From positions 1-64,000 of the forward strand of contig NZ_VDCQ01000032.1 of NCBI RefSeq assembly GCF_006265175.1: 64,000 nt of DNA, given 5' to 3'. A program made the translations under genes and the position numbers. The stretch comes from Paenibacillus hemerocallicola. GTDB taxonomy: Bacteria; Bacillota; Bacilli; Paenibacillales; NBRC-103111. The stretch's first letter is position 1. The number at the start of each line of letters is the position of its first letter. The notes beneath the pieces are model-generated. The model made no database searches. It saw only the letters and a program-made list of their open reading frames with translations, and was not told the DNA's origin. Shown piece by piece: positions 34,893 to 44,262 of this stretch.

Positions 34893-36191
34893 ATGACGGT
34901 TAAAAAGAAAATGGCATGCGGTTTCATTTCGGCTTTGCTCGTTTTTATGATCGGCTGCAGCGGCAGTACCCCGGGCTCGTCCGACGCGAAGCCTGCGGAG
35001 GACAATAAACCGTCCGCGCCGGAAGCGTTGGGACCGGTTTCTTTAACCTTGTTCAAGGAGGATACCGGCGTTTCCGCGGAGACGGTGGAGCAGCTCATTC
35101 GCAAAAAGTTTCCGCAAATCGATCTGTTGGTGATCAAAAGCGCCAAAGGAACGATGATCGAGGACGTCGTATCCGGCGGAGTCGTGCCGGATATCGTGTC
35201 CCATTCGCTCGGAGGACTATGGAAGCTGAGAGATTTGCAGCTGCTGTCCGATTTGACGCCGCTGATCCAGACGCACAAGTTCGACCTGAGCCGCTTCGCG
35301 GACGGCGTCGTCGACGTGGTGAAGTCTTATTCCGACAACGGGCAGCAGTTTCTGGTCATGCCGTTCGAGCTGAACAACAACGCGCTTTTCTACAACAAAG
35401 ACATTTTCGACAGAGTCGGCGTCGACTATCCGAAGGACGGAATGACCTGGGAGCAGCTGTACGATTTGACCAAGCGTCTTGTCCGCACGGACGGGAACGT
35501 GCAGATCAACGGCTTTCACTACAACTTCCTTAATGTCATCTACAAAAATCAGCTGGCGCTGCCGTTCGTCGACCCGAAAACGAACAAGGCGGCGGTCAAC
35601 GGCGAGCAGTGGGCCAATTGGGTGAAGGTAATGACGGCTTTCTACACGATACCGGGCAATCAGCCGCCGGTCGACGAGAAGACCGCCTTTATGAAAAACC
35701 AGACGCTCGCCATGAGAACGGGGCCGAACTATATGACCGAGCTGGCCGCTTCCGGGATGAATTGGGACGTAGTGTCGTTTCCTCACTTCGCAGGGAAAGA
35801 AGGAACCGGCTCGCAGATGAACGCTCCCTTCTACACGATCCCGCCGGCCGGCAAAAACAAGGATGCCGCGTTCCAGGTCATCTCGTACCTGATGTCCGAC
35901 GAGGTAGCCATCGAGCTCGCCCGGCAGGGCCGGATCCCGATTCTGAAGAGCGAGGCGGTGCGCAAGGAATTCGGCAAAGGGATCGCGGGGCTCGAGAGCA
36001 AAAACATTTCCGCCTTTTTCAAAGATACGATCGCCAAGCCGGCGCCGCAGACGAAGTACGACGGTGCCGCGAAATCGACGTTCAACAGCGTGCTCATTAC
36101 GCTTCTCGGCGGGCAAAAGGATATCAATACCGGGCTGCGGGAAATGGAAGAGCAAATCAACAAGCAGATCGAGCAGGAGCAGCGCCGCTGA
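34893..36191 (+). CDS. Extracellular solute-binding lipoprotein (CUT1-like), orphan SBP 5
   Basis: A 432-residue lipoprotein with lipobox FMIGC (Cys22). Shared landmarks: KKFPQIDLLVIKS, YNKDIFDRVGVDYPKDGMTWEQLYDLTKRLVR (~residues 167-198), and the tail INTGLREMEEQINKQIEQE. It is the only one of the seven without an adjacent regulator, and is followed 116 bp later by a Tat beta-helix gene in the same direction. A hairpin overlaps its stop codon. No transporter membrane subunit is nearby. Confidence 0.9.
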   Translation: MTVKKKMACGFISALLVFMIGCSGSTPGSSDAKPAEDNKPSAPEALGPVSLTLFKEDTGVSAETVEQLIRKKFPQIDLLVIKSAKGTMIEDVVSGGVVPDIVSHSLGGLWKLRDLQLLSDLTPLIQTHKFDLSRFADGVVDVVKSYSDNGQQFLVMPFELNNNALFYNKDIFDRVGVDYPKDGMTWEQLYDLTKRLVRTDGNVQINGFHYNFLNVIYKNQLALPFVDPKTNKAAVNGEQWANWVKVMTAFYTIPGNQPPVDEKTAFMKNQTLAMRTGPNYMTELAASGMNWDVVSFPHFAGKEGTGSQMNAPFYTIPPAGKNKDAAFQVISYLMSDEVAIELARQGRIPILKSEAVRKEFGKGIAGLESKNISAFFKDTIAKPAPQTKYDGAAKSTFNSVLITLLGGQKDINTGLREMEEQINKQIEQEQRR

Positions 36192-36222
36192 AGCGGTTAA
36201 CGGCATTCGCGGGTAACCGCTT
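36191..36222 (+). terminator. Hairpin at the end of SBP 5
   Basis: AAGCGGTTA (36191-36199) pairs with TAACCGCTT (36214-36222) over 9 bp, beginning at the last base of the stop codon. The T-run is short, so it may only attenuate transcription into the beta-helix gene. Confidence 0.4.
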
Positions 36223-36307
36223 TCGCAGGAAGCGCAAGATTTGGCGGGGAGTGAAACCCGCGAACGCATGCAATGGAAAATCCATATCCATCTGGAGGTT
36301 GATGATT

Positions 36308-38527
36308 ATGCCTGGAGACGATTATGAGAGCTTGAATGGCGAGCAAGTCGAAGCAACCGAGGGCAACGAATGGAATGCAAACGTACGTAACGGCATGATC
36401 AGCAGACGCAAGCTGCTGTCCTCGATCGGCATAGCGGGCGTCGCGATGGCGGCGGGAGGACTGGTGAACTCCGGTTCTGTCGAAGGAAGCGTGTTGAAGG
36501 CCGCATACGGCAACGGCAACGGCAATGGCAATGGCAATGGCAACGGCAACGGCACGGGCTCCGGTTCGGGCGTATGCTGTCCCGTCAAAAGCGTGGCCGA
36601 GCTGAGGAGCACGCCCGGCGCAGAGGACGGGCGGCAGGTCAGCCTGCTCGGCTACGATGAGGGTACTCCCGGCAGGGGAGGCGGCATGCTGTATTGGGAT
36701 GCCGTCAGTACGGAGGGGGACAACGGCGGCACCGTATTTGCCGTGAGCGGCGTGGCGACCGGTCGTTGGAAGCGGGAGCAGACGTCAAGACTCGACTTGG
36801 CCTGGTTCGGATGGAAAGGGCTCGGAACGGAGGACGATTCCGCCCGCGTGCAGGCCGCTGTCGACGCTCTCGCTTCGGGCGGAGTTATCGAGGCGGGTCC
36901 CGGCATCATAAGGATCGAGAGCACGATCGCCGTGCAGTCCGTCCCTATTGTCTTCGAAGGGGCGGGCAGCACCGATAGCGACGGATTTGCCACGCAGATC
37001 GTCGTAGCTACGGGAGTCGCCAACGGATTTGTGCTGTCGGGCGTCCGCGGCGGCGGATTCCGCAACTTGCAGATGCGCGGAGAAGGATTGACCGGCGGCA
37101 GCATGATCGTCACGCAGCGTCTCGGCGAGACGGGCAATTATATGCTTTCTTTCTACAACGCCAGATTCAAGAACGGCTATAACGGCCTTACGCTCCGGGC
37201 GTGCAACACGGTCCGGTTCCAGAACTGCATCTGGTCCGGCTTTAACGGCGAGCAGGTCATTTTGCTGAACGGCGTAAACGACGCTTCCCGGGCGGACCCG
37301 GTCGAGTTCGTGCAATGTGCCATAGCGGCCGGTACGGCCAATGTCAATACGGACAATCTCGTGATCGACGGCTTGGGGGGCTCGATCAAATTTATCGCGA
37401 CCGCGATCCTGTTCGGCCGGCACGGCTTATGGCTCAGAAACAATACGGGACAGGGCGGACCGAAATTTTTATACTTCGAGGGCGGCGGGTTCGAGAATGC
37501 CCACGGCGTCCCGGTGCTGCTCGACGCGGGCGCTCAGGTGCAGTTCGCCAATACATATATCTCGTGCGACGGGGAGGAGGACAATGTCAGGATCGCATCC
37601 AGCTTTACCGGCATAGCCACTTTTGGCGGCTGCGTCATCCGGGGCTGCGGCCGCAACGGCATCGATATCGCCTCTTCGCGCGTGACCGTGACCGGCTGCC
37701 TGATCGGCAACAACGGCAGAACCGCTCATACCGCCTTCTCGCGGCCAATCGCTTCCATTGCTTCCAACGGAGCCGGGGGCATTCGCGTCACGACGGGCAC
37801 GGAGCACCGTTGGGTGACGGACGACCGGGTTACGCTTCAGAACGTCACCGGAACGACGGAAGCGAACGGCAAGTGGAAAATAACCGTAATCAGCCCGACC
37901 GAGTTCGACTTGCAGGGCGTCGCGTACTCGAATGGCTACACCGGGGGAGGAAGCGCCTGGAGAAACGGGGCCGGCATCAACATCCGGTCGGCCGCGTCCA
38001 GAGTCGTAATTGTCGGCAATGCGATCGGTTCGCTGCCGGACGGAGTCTCGCGGCAGGACTACGGTATCGTCAGCGAAGCGGCGGACGTGCTCGTGAGCGA
38101 CAACGATCTGAAGGGCAACACGGCCGGACCGTACCAAATAACCGGGACGCAAACCGCCCAAACGCGCTTTACCGGCAATAAGGGCATCGATCAAATCGAC
38201 GGATGGCTGACCGCGCAAATAACGGGGCCGGCAGCGAACGGCCTGTACGATCTTAAAAACTTCCTGTACTTGGACGGCCAACGCATCCGCATCGTGAAGG
38301 TCACCCGCAAGCTGGCTGCCGGTACGTGCGATATTCGTTTGGATGCCGACGGGGCGAGCGCGGGAGGCAATGCCGTCGCGGCTTCCTCCGCCTTGCAGAC
38401 GACCAATCTGGTCTCGCCGTACTCGGTGGACGGCATCGGTACCCCGAGAAAGCTGCAGGTCCGGGTGCTGAACGCCTCTTCCGCCGACGGATTGGAAGTG
38501 CAGTTCGCTTATCAGCTGGTGAATTGA
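36308..38527 (+). CDS. Tat-exported large right-handed beta-helix protein
   Basis: 739 residues; the ATG at 36308 has GGAGG 9 nt upstream (36294-36298), better than the ATG at 36302. Twin-arginine signal GMISRRKLLSSIGIAGVAMAAGGL (~residues 30-53), then a Gly-Asn repeat linker (about residues 68-85), then beta-helix coils from ~residue 170 (GFRNLQMRGEGLTGG; ARFKNGYNGLTLRACNTVRFQNC; GCVIRGCGRNGIDIASSRVTVTGC; VVIVGNAIG). Around residues 485-545 an inserted segment (RVTLQNVTGTTEANGKWKITVISPTEFDLQG) resembles phage tail-fibre-like small domains. Possibly a secreted polysaccharide lyase or adhesin; catalytic residues not identified. Confidence 0.8.
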   Translation: MPGDDYESLNGEQVEATEGNEWNANVRNGMISRRKLLSSIGIAGVAMAAGGLVNSGSVEGSVLKAAYGNGNGNGNGNGNGNGTGSGSGVCCPVKSVAELRSTPGAEDGRQVSLLGYDEGTPGRGGGMLYWDAVSTEGDNGGTVFAVSGVATGRWKREQTSRLDLAWFGWKGLGTEDDSARVQAAVDALASGGVIEAGPGIIRIESTIAVQSVPIVFEGAGSTDSDGFATQIVVATGVANGFVLSGVRGGGFRNLQMRGEGLTGGSMIVTQRLGETGNYMLSFYNARFKNGYNGLTLRACNTVRFQNCIWSGFNGEQVILLNGVNDASRADPVEFVQCAIAAGTANVNTDNLVIDGLGGSIKFIATAILFGRHGLWLRNNTGQGGPKFLYFEGGGFENAHGVPVLLDAGAQVQFANTYISCDGEEDNVRIASSFTGIATFGGCVIRGCGRNGIDIASSRVTVTGCLIGNNGRTAHTAFSRPIASIASNGAGGIRVTTGTEHRWVTDDRVTLQNVTGTTEANGKWKITVISPTEFDLQGVAYSNGYTGGGSAWRNGAGINIRSAASRVVIVGNAIGSLPDGVSRQDYGIVSEAADVLVSDNDLKGNTAGPYQITGTQTAQTRFTGNKGIDQIDGWLTAQITGPAANGLYDLKNFLYLDGQRIRIVKVTRKLAAGTCDIRLDADGASAGGNAVAASSALQTTNLVSPYSVDGIGTPRKLQVRVLNASSADGLEVQFAYQLVN

Positions 38528-38666
38528 CCCGCTCCGGCGCAGATTTGGGACGTAATGTCCTCATAGTGCAAAACTGTGGCGACGTCCTGCAAATACAGCC
38601 CCGCCTCTTTCTCATACAATGATTTTGAACACGGAACGATGATGTTTCACAAGAGGAGGAGCGGGC

Positions 38667-40585
38667 ATGATCAAGCAGGAGGATGCGGAGTTTTACAAGG
38701 AGAACGGGTATTTGCTCGTAAAGGGCGTGTTCAACGATCGGGAACTAGAGGCGATGAGAACCGCCCATCGATCGGATCATTCAAAGGGCCGTGGAAGCGA
38801 ATATGGACCGCAATTCCCGTTGGGGAGGCGACCATACGCCGGAGACGGAGCTGAAAAAGGTAGTGCTGAAGGGTTATCACGATTCCGGATTCGGAGCAAG
38901 TCGTACACTGCCGCAGAGGCGTAAGGTTCGAGCCGTCCGTGGCCAAGAAAATGTTGAGGGAGCTGTTGGACGGCGAGCCTTGTCTGACAGTCGTCCTGTC
39001 GCATGAACTCGTTTCGGTGAAACTCGAAGGAAGCTCGCTCCGGTCGATTGCGGTTCGCCCGATAGCCGGGGAGCTCGACGTCATCTATGAGGCGAAAGTG
39101 TTCATCGATGCGACGTATGAGGGAGATCTGGCGGCCATGGCAGGGGTCCCCTATTCGCTCGGGAGGGAATCCCGGGACGAGTGGAATGAAGAGCATGCGG
39201 GAGTCATTTACCAACATTTCAGAACGAAGCAATTTCTGCCCGGAAGTACGGGGGTGGCGGACGACAGGATCCAGTCGTACAATTTCCGGCTCTGTCTGAC
39301 GAAAAACCGTGAAAACCAGGCCCCGTTCCGCAAGCCCGCGAGCTATGACAAACAGGACTACGTCAGTTTGATCGGCGACGTGGCCGAAGGCAGAGTAAGA
39401 GGATTTAGCGAGGCTTGCAATACGATTCTCATTCCGAACGGCAAAACGGATACGAACAACCACCATTATTGCTTATGCTCGACCGATCTTCCCGAGGAAA
39501 ACCAAGGTTACGCCGACGGTGGCAAGGAAGAGCGCCGGCGATTCGTTCGGCGCCTCCGCGAGTACACCCAGGGGCTGCTGTGGTTTTTGCAGCATGACGA
39601 GGAGCTTCCGGATTGGTTCCGTGAAGATTCCCTCCAATGGGGCTATGCGGCCGACGAATTCGAGGATACCGATCATTTCCCGCCGCAAATGTACATCCGC
39701 GAGGCAAGGCGCATTCACGGCGAATACGTGTTCACGGAAAACGACGCGAGGCTGGCCCCGGGGATGGGTAGAGCTCACCTTCATCATGACAGCATCGCGA
39801 CCGGAGATTACGGCATCGATTCCCATGCGACGCAAAAGCGGAAAGGCGTCAATCGGGACTTGACGCTGGAAGGTCTAATGACGGTCGGCCGCTTGCAGCA
39901 TATTTATCAAATTCCTTACGGTGTCATCGTGCCGCTAAGGATCGATCGGTTGCTCGTGCCGGTAGCCGTATCGGCCTCCCATATCGGCTTCGGGACGATC
40001 CGGATGGAGCCGAACTGGATGCAGATCGGATTTGCCGCCGGTGTTGCCGCCGATCTGAGCATCGCCACGGGAGCGGAGCTGCGCGAGCTGCCGATCGATG
40101 ATCTGCAGGATCGGCTAATCGAAGACAAGCAGATGATTACGTATTTCAAGGATAACAAGCCGGGTATGGAATCGAACGCGGCGGCACAGTATTTCGGCTC
40201 CAAAGGGATGATCACGGATGATTATACCGCCGGACTCGATGCGCTGCTCGCCGTCAAGGAGGCTTCCCGATGGATAACCGCGGCTAGGCAGCTGCCCGGC
40301 GGCGAAAAGCTTCCTTGCCTTCCGGTGTCGGACCGATACGTTCCGGCCGGAGAAGATATGTCGCCCAGGACGATCAGCGAGGAAGCGCTGCCGCAGGATT
40401 ACTGGGAAGAACGTCCTCTGCTGAGCCGCAGGATGGCGATCCGCTGGCAGGCGGCTGCGGCAAGAAGTCTGAAGGTTTCGATAGCGGGACTGGTGCATAA
40501 CGGCGAAGGACTTGTAAGACGAGGCGAGTTTTTAACCGACTTGTATGAGATGCTCAGAACGGCCAGGCGGAACCGCCGGGTATAG
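38667..40585 (+). pseudogene. Chimeric pseudogene: PhyH dioxygenase start joined to a headless FAD-oxidoreductase
   Basis: 38667-38765 encodes the start of a phytanoyl-CoA-dioxygenase-like protein (MIKQEDAEFYKENGYLLVKG). One extra C near 38770 shifts the frame; the PhyH reading then continues (IIQRAVEANMDRNSRWGGDHTPETELKK) to about 38880. From about 38885 a third frame reads PDSEQVVHCRRGVRFEPSVAKKM and runs to 40585. It is homologous throughout to the FAD-oxidoreductase 32291-34216 (SHELVSVKLEGSSLRSI, VFIDATYEGDLAAMAGVPYSLGRES), but the first ~95 residues, including the FAD-binding Rossmann motif, are missing. A deletion that fused two neighbouring genes explains it. A GTG at 38939 could start the remaining ORF, but it would lack cofactor binding. 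Confidence 0.85.
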
Positions 40586-40605
40586 GGCGGAACGGAGGCA
40601 GCGCG

Positions 40606-41514
40606 ATGACGGACGGATGGGTGGGGGCGAAACGGCTGCTTGATGCCTTCGACGCCGAAATCGGCAACCCGGATATCGCTTTTTTGGTTCACTATTGGGG
40701 CGTGACGCCGGCTCATAGGGACAACCCGGTACACCGTCATTCGTTTTTCGAAGTGTGCTACGTCGTGGATGGAGAGGGGACTTATGCGGAAGGCGGGTTG
40801 GAATATCCGCTCCGCCCCGGTACTATGTTCTGCTCCCGTCCGGGAGTTCAACATCAGATACGGAGCCGGGGAGGAATGTACTTGCTGTATGTCGCGTTCG
40901 AGACGGTCGAGGCGAAGACGGGTCCCGTTGTATGTCGCAGGTTGGAAGGGCTGAAACGGTCCGGGCGGGTCGCGATCGCGGAATGTCAAGGCTCTCCCTC
41001 CGTTCTCCTTTGGCGTGCCTTGCTGGACATGGCATCCAGTGGAAAGGCTGTGCGCGAGGCGCTTGCGAGCGCGATTCATGCGCTTCTCGTATCCTTCCTG
41101 TCCGAGTTTGGGGAGGAGGAGAGCGAGGAACGGCGGCACATGCCGCTAAACCCGAACGAGAGGCACGTGAAGCGGGCGGTGCTCTATATTCGCAACAACT
41201 TGTCCGCACGGCTGCGTTTGCGAGACTTGGCCGAATATTTGCATATATCGGGCCGCCATCTTTCCCGGCTGTTCTCGGACTCGCTCGGCATGTCGTACAC
41301 CGAATATGTCCGCAACGAAAGGCTGCGGCAAGCGGCGGAGCTGCTCGTTTCCAGCGACATGCCCTTAAAGGAGATTGCGCGGGAAACCGGCTTTCAGACT
41401 ATCCATTATTTTACGCGGGCTTTTTGCGAATGCAAAGGGATGCCGCCGGGCAAATATCGCGAGACGGGGCGCGCGACGCAGAATGACGGCGGTCTGGAGG
41501 CATGGGATTCATAA
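40606..41514 (+). CDS. AraC-family transcriptional regulator
   Basis: A 302-residue regulator with GGAGG 7 nt before the ATG. N-terminal cupin sensor (NPVHRHSFFEVCYVVDGEGTYAEGGLEYPLRPGTMFCSRPGVQHQIRS, ~residues 44-90). C-terminal double HTH (LRLRDLAEYLHISGRHLSRLFSDSLGMSYTEYV; MPLKEIARETGFQTIHYFTRAFCECKGMPPGKYR). It lies 20 bp behind the chimeric pseudogene in the same direction, so it probably once regulated an intact dioxygenase/oxidoreductase operon and may now have lost its local target. Confidence 0.9.
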   Translation: MTDGWVGAKRLLDAFDAEIGNPDIAFLVHYWGVTPAHRDNPVHRHSFFEVCYVVDGEGTYAEGGLEYPLRPGTMFCSRPGVQHQIRSRGGMYLLYVAFETVEAKTGPVVCRRLEGLKRSGRVAIAECQGSPSVLLWRALLDMASSGKAVREALASAIHALLVSFLSEFGEEESEERRHMPLNPNERHVKRAVLYIRNNLSARLRLRDLAEYLHISGRHLSRLFSDSLGMSYTEYVRNERLRQAAELLVSSDMPLKEIARETGFQTIHYFTRAFCECKGMPPGKYRETGRATQNDGGLEAWDS

Positions 41515-41679
41515 AGAAGGAGTCCGCTTCGACGGGCTATTCTTTGGTTGTCCATCTACCCATCTGGAAATCTATCGCGATCGCTCTGTAAGATATATCA
41601 AGGAAGACAAATGACACCAGGCCCAATGCTGTGGTATAATCGCCAAAGTGAATCGAGCTTGAATAATTGAAAACTCGTA

Positions 41680-41851
41680 ACAGCCAGTAGGTGCCTTGCC
41701 GCGTGAGCGGCGAGGGTAAAAGGGAAGCCGGTGCGAATCCGGCGCGGTCCCGCCACTGTGTATCGGGGAGAACCTCATTAGGCCACTGTTCCGCAAGCGG
41801 AATGGGAAGGCGGGGAACTCGTTCGCCCGAAAGCCAGGAAACCTGCCTACA
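41680..41851 (+). ncRNA. Cobalamin (adenosylcobalamin) riboswitch
   Basis: A class-I-type B12 riboswitch is recognisable by its conserved blocks in order: AGTAGGTGCC (P2 start), GGGAAGCCGGTGCGAATCCGG and GCGGTCCCGCCACTGTG (core), GCCACTG...GGGAAGGCG, and the B12-box-like AAGCCAGGAAACCTGCC at about 41830-41848. Downstream, a strong terminator hairpin (42031-42062) lies in the 5' leader before the first gene at 42144, so the expression platform is probably transcription termination on ligand binding. It controls the two BtuF-like genes. Confidence 0.93.
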
Positions 41852-42030
41852 GCGCTGCAGCCAACGAAATCCTTCGCGGAAAAGGATCGGCTATCTGGAG
41901 ATTTGACGTCCATGCACATGGAACGTCCGTATGCGTGTCCCGTTACATGTGCATCTTGCATGCTTCGGGAACTGCGCTGCTGCGGGCAAGCGGCTTCGAC
42001 TGCGACTGTGCGTGAATCATTCCGGATACC

Positions 42031-42062
42031 AGCCCCCCTTCCAGCGGAACGGGGGGCTTTTT
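42031..42062 (+). terminator. Expression-platform terminator of the cobalamin riboswitch
   Basis: AGCCCCCC (42031-42038) pairs with GGGGGGCT (42051-42058), with inner TTCC/GGAA and a T-run to 42062. It lies between the aptamer and the first start codon. When B12 is bound this would end transcription before the BtuF-like genes. Confidence 0.8.
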
Positions 42063-42143
42063 ACGTTGCGTGCAAGCGGTACGGGTTCTCCAACCAATCA
42101 GGCCGTTTCCCATCATATCAACTGGAGAGGGAAGAAAAGGGTC

Positions 42144-43139
42144 ATGAACAAGATTGTCGCACTTTTGCTAGTTGTACTGCTCAGTTTATCAATTGCCGCT
42201 TGCGGAGCCGGAAGCACGGGAGATTCCACTGCCAAGAACGGAGCGTCCCCCGCTGCTGGTCAGCCTGCCGTAAAACCTGCGGATGCCGCCAACGCAACCG
42301 CTACGAAATACCCGCTCAAGATGAAGGATACGACCGGCACCGAAATTACGCTGCAAAAAGCGCCGCAGCGGATCGTATCGACGTCGACCGCCGAAACCGA
42401 AATTTTGTTTGCCTTGGGCCTCGGCGACCGCATCGTAGCCGTATCCGACTTCGACAACTATCCGGAGGAAGCGAAGACGAAGACGAAGGTAGGCGGTGTT
42501 TCGGCACCGAATGTCGAAGCGGTTCTCGCGGCCAACGCCGATCTGGTCATTACGGGCATCTCGATCAAGGAAGACGCGCTGGGCAAGCTCCGCTCGCTCA
42601 ACTTGCCGCTTTACAAATTCGAGCCGAAATCGATCGACGATATTTTTGCCAACGTGCTCGTACTCGGCCAATTGACGGACAAGCAAAAGGAAGCGCAAGA
42701 GCTCGTGGACAAGATGAAGAAAGAGATCGACCGGATCAAGACCGCCGTCAGCGCCGTCAAGCCGGAGCAGAAGAAGAAAGTATACATCGAGTTCTCGCCG
42801 GGCTACACGGTCGGCAAGGGCGAGTTCATGGACGAAGTGCTGACATTGGCCGGCGGAATCAACATCGCGGCCGACACGAAGGGCTACAACAAGATCAATG
42901 AAGAGAAAATTATTCAGGACAACCCGGCAGTCATCTTCTACACGACCGGTACGAAAGACAAAGCGGGTCAGACGCTGGATCAAATTATTAAGAGCCGCAA
43001 CGGATGGGACAAAATCGAAGCGGTCAAAAACAACCAGCTCGTCGGGGTCAATCAGGACACGCTGAACCGCCCGGGTCCTCGTATCGTGGAAGGCTTGCTG
43101 ACTATTGCCAAGGGCATTTACCCGGATCTGGTGAAATAA
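42144..43139 (+). CDS. BtuF-like cobalamin/heme-type solute-binding lipoprotein
   Basis: 331 residues; start at 42144 gives a signal peptide with lipobox SIAAC (Cys20), although the frame is open from 41931 through the riboswitch leader. The class-III (Fe/B12-type) binding fold is visible: QRIVSTSTAETEILFALGLGDRIVAVSDF, VGGVSAPNVEAVLAANADLVI, a long linking helix (~residues 185-205), and MDEVLTLAGGINIAAD. It should capture B12 or a corrinoid at the cell surface. Directly under a cobalamin riboswitch. No BtuC or BtuD gene lies in the window, so its transporter is elsewhere. Confidence 0.9.
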   Translation: MNKIVALLLVVLLSLSIAACGAGSTGDSTAKNGASPAAGQPAVKPADAANATATKYPLKMKDTTGTEITLQKAPQRIVSTSTAETEILFALGLGDRIVAVSDFDNYPEEAKTKTKVGGVSAPNVEAVLAANADLVITGISIKEDALGKLRSLNLPLYKFEPKSIDDIFANVLVLGQLTDKQKEAQELVDKMKKEIDRIKTAVSAVKPEQKKKVYIEFSPGYTVGKGEFMDEVLTLAGGINIAADTKGYNKINEEKIIQDNPAVIFYTTGTKDKAGQTLDQIIKSRNGWDKIEAVKNNQLVGVNQDTLNRPGPRIVEGLLTIAKGIYPDLVK

Positions 43140-43170
43140 GGGAGCTTTTCGGGGAAGGAGTGCAAGTGCT

Positions 43171-43995
43171 ATGAGAATCGTATCGCTCAGCCCGAGCAAT
43201 ACCGAGCTGTTAGGCTTTATGGGACTGGACCGGTTCATCGTCGGGGTGGACAAATATACCGACTGGCCGGCCAGCGTGAACGGGCTACCTAGGCTCGGCT
43301 CGGATTTGAACATCGATATGGAGGCGGTCGAGGCGCTGCGTCCGGATCTGGTTTTGGCGTCTCTCACGGTTCCGGGGATGGAGAAAAACATCGCGGGCTT
43401 GCAGGAGCGCAATCTGCCGTTCATTACGCTCAATCCGAAGAGGCTGTCCGATATCTCCGACTGCATGATCGAGGTGGGAGAAGCGATGGGCGAATTAGAG
43501 CGAGCCCGGGCGGCCAAAGCCAAGTACGAGGACATGCTGGCGCATTACGCGGAGCTTAGCCGGCGCTGCACGGACAAGCCTTCCCTGTATTGGGAATGGT
43601 GGCCGAAGCCGGTGTTCTCGCCCGGCGGCGGGAACTGGCTGTCCGAGATCAGCGCCCTGGCCGGAGCGGTCAACGTGTTCGCAGACAACCCGGCAGCCAA
43701 GGTCAAAACCGATTGGGACGACGTGGCCGGCCGCGATCCCGACTATATTTTACTCGCATGGGTAGGCGTCAGGGAGCAGTTGGTCAAGCCGGAAAGCATA
43801 CGGACTCGTCCCGGCTCGGAACGGCTGCGCGCCGTCGCCGAAGACCGGGTGCGCGTCATGGAGGAATCGCTGTACTGCAGACCGTCGCCGCTTCTCGTTG
43901 CAGGGCTGCGCAAGCTCGGCCATATGCTGCACCCGGACGTGTACCCTCCGTACGACGCCGAGGAGGCGGAACGATGGTTGAACGGACTTTTGTAG
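43171..43995 (+). CDS. Cobalamin-binding-protein-like, signal-less BtuF homologue
   Basis: A 274-residue class-III binding-fold protein with RIVSLSPSNTELLGFMGLDRFIVGVDKYTDWP and LGSDLNIDMEAVEALRPDLVLA at the N terminus, and GGNWLSEISALAGAVNVFAD in the second lobe. It starts directly at the domain with no signal peptide or lipobox, so it is probably cytoplasmic, unlike its neighbour. It lies 31 bp after the BtuF-like lipoprotein and shares the riboswitch control. Role uncertain: a B12 trafficking or salvage protein is possible. A strong terminator follows. Confidence 0.85.
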   Translation: MRIVSLSPSNTELLGFMGLDRFIVGVDKYTDWPASVNGLPRLGSDLNIDMEAVEALRPDLVLASLTVPGMEKNIAGLQERNLPFITLNPKRLSDISDCMIEVGEAMGELERARAAKAKYEDMLAHYAELSRRCTDKPSLYWEWWPKPVFSPGGGNWLSEISALAGAVNVFADNPAAKVKTDWDDVAGRDPDYILLAWVGVREQLVKPESIRTRPGSERLRAVAEDRVRVMEESLYCRPSPLLVAGLRKLGHMLHPDVYPPYDAEEAERWLNGLL

Positions 43996-44020
43996 AGAGA
44001 TAAGCGCTTATATACCTAGG

Positions 44021-44045
44021 AATCCGCGTAAAACGCGGATTTTTT
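44021..44045 (+). terminator. Terminator of the cobalamin operon
   Basis: AATCCGCG (44021-44028) and CGCGGATT (44034-44041) form an 8-bp stem with a 5-nt loop and a T-run. It starts about 25 bp after the stop codon. Confidence 0.85.
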
Positions 44046-44049
44046 ATTT

Positions 44050-44262
44050 TAGCAAGTCCAGCTAAGCACGTATCTTCTAGCCGGTGAAAGTCCGGTCGCG
44101 GGAGGGGCCAAGCCCCCGCGTAGCTAGGATGCCTGCGTATGGCGAAATCCGTGCGTAGAAGCGCATCGACGAAAGTACCTGTCAGGGACAGGACGAGCAT
44201 CAGGCCAGGCCGTAACTTGAAGTGAATCCTGCCGCATCGTCAAGAAGGCCTCGACAGAGGGA
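44050..44262 (+). mobile_element. Probable group II intron 5' remnant
   Basis: Non-coding, GC-rich, highly structured sequence beginning AGCAAGTCCAGCTAAG. It includes CTAGCCGGTGAAAGTCCGG, GCGGGAGGGGCCAAGCCCCCGC and GCGTAGCTAGGATGCC, and ends ...GAAGGCCTCGACAGAGGGAT. The wording resembles domain I of bacterial group II introns as I remember them (GGTGAAAGTCC hairpin loop, then GAAGGCC). No reverse transcriptase/maturase frame follows, because the GntR/SBP gene begins on the other strand at 44263. So it is a truncated relic. The identification is by recall and should be searched. Confidence 0.5.

Noticed and set aside
35609-36307. Open frame extending the beta-helix gene upstream
   Set aside because: It is a frame shadow of SBP 5; the Tat signal and GGAGG place the start at 36308.
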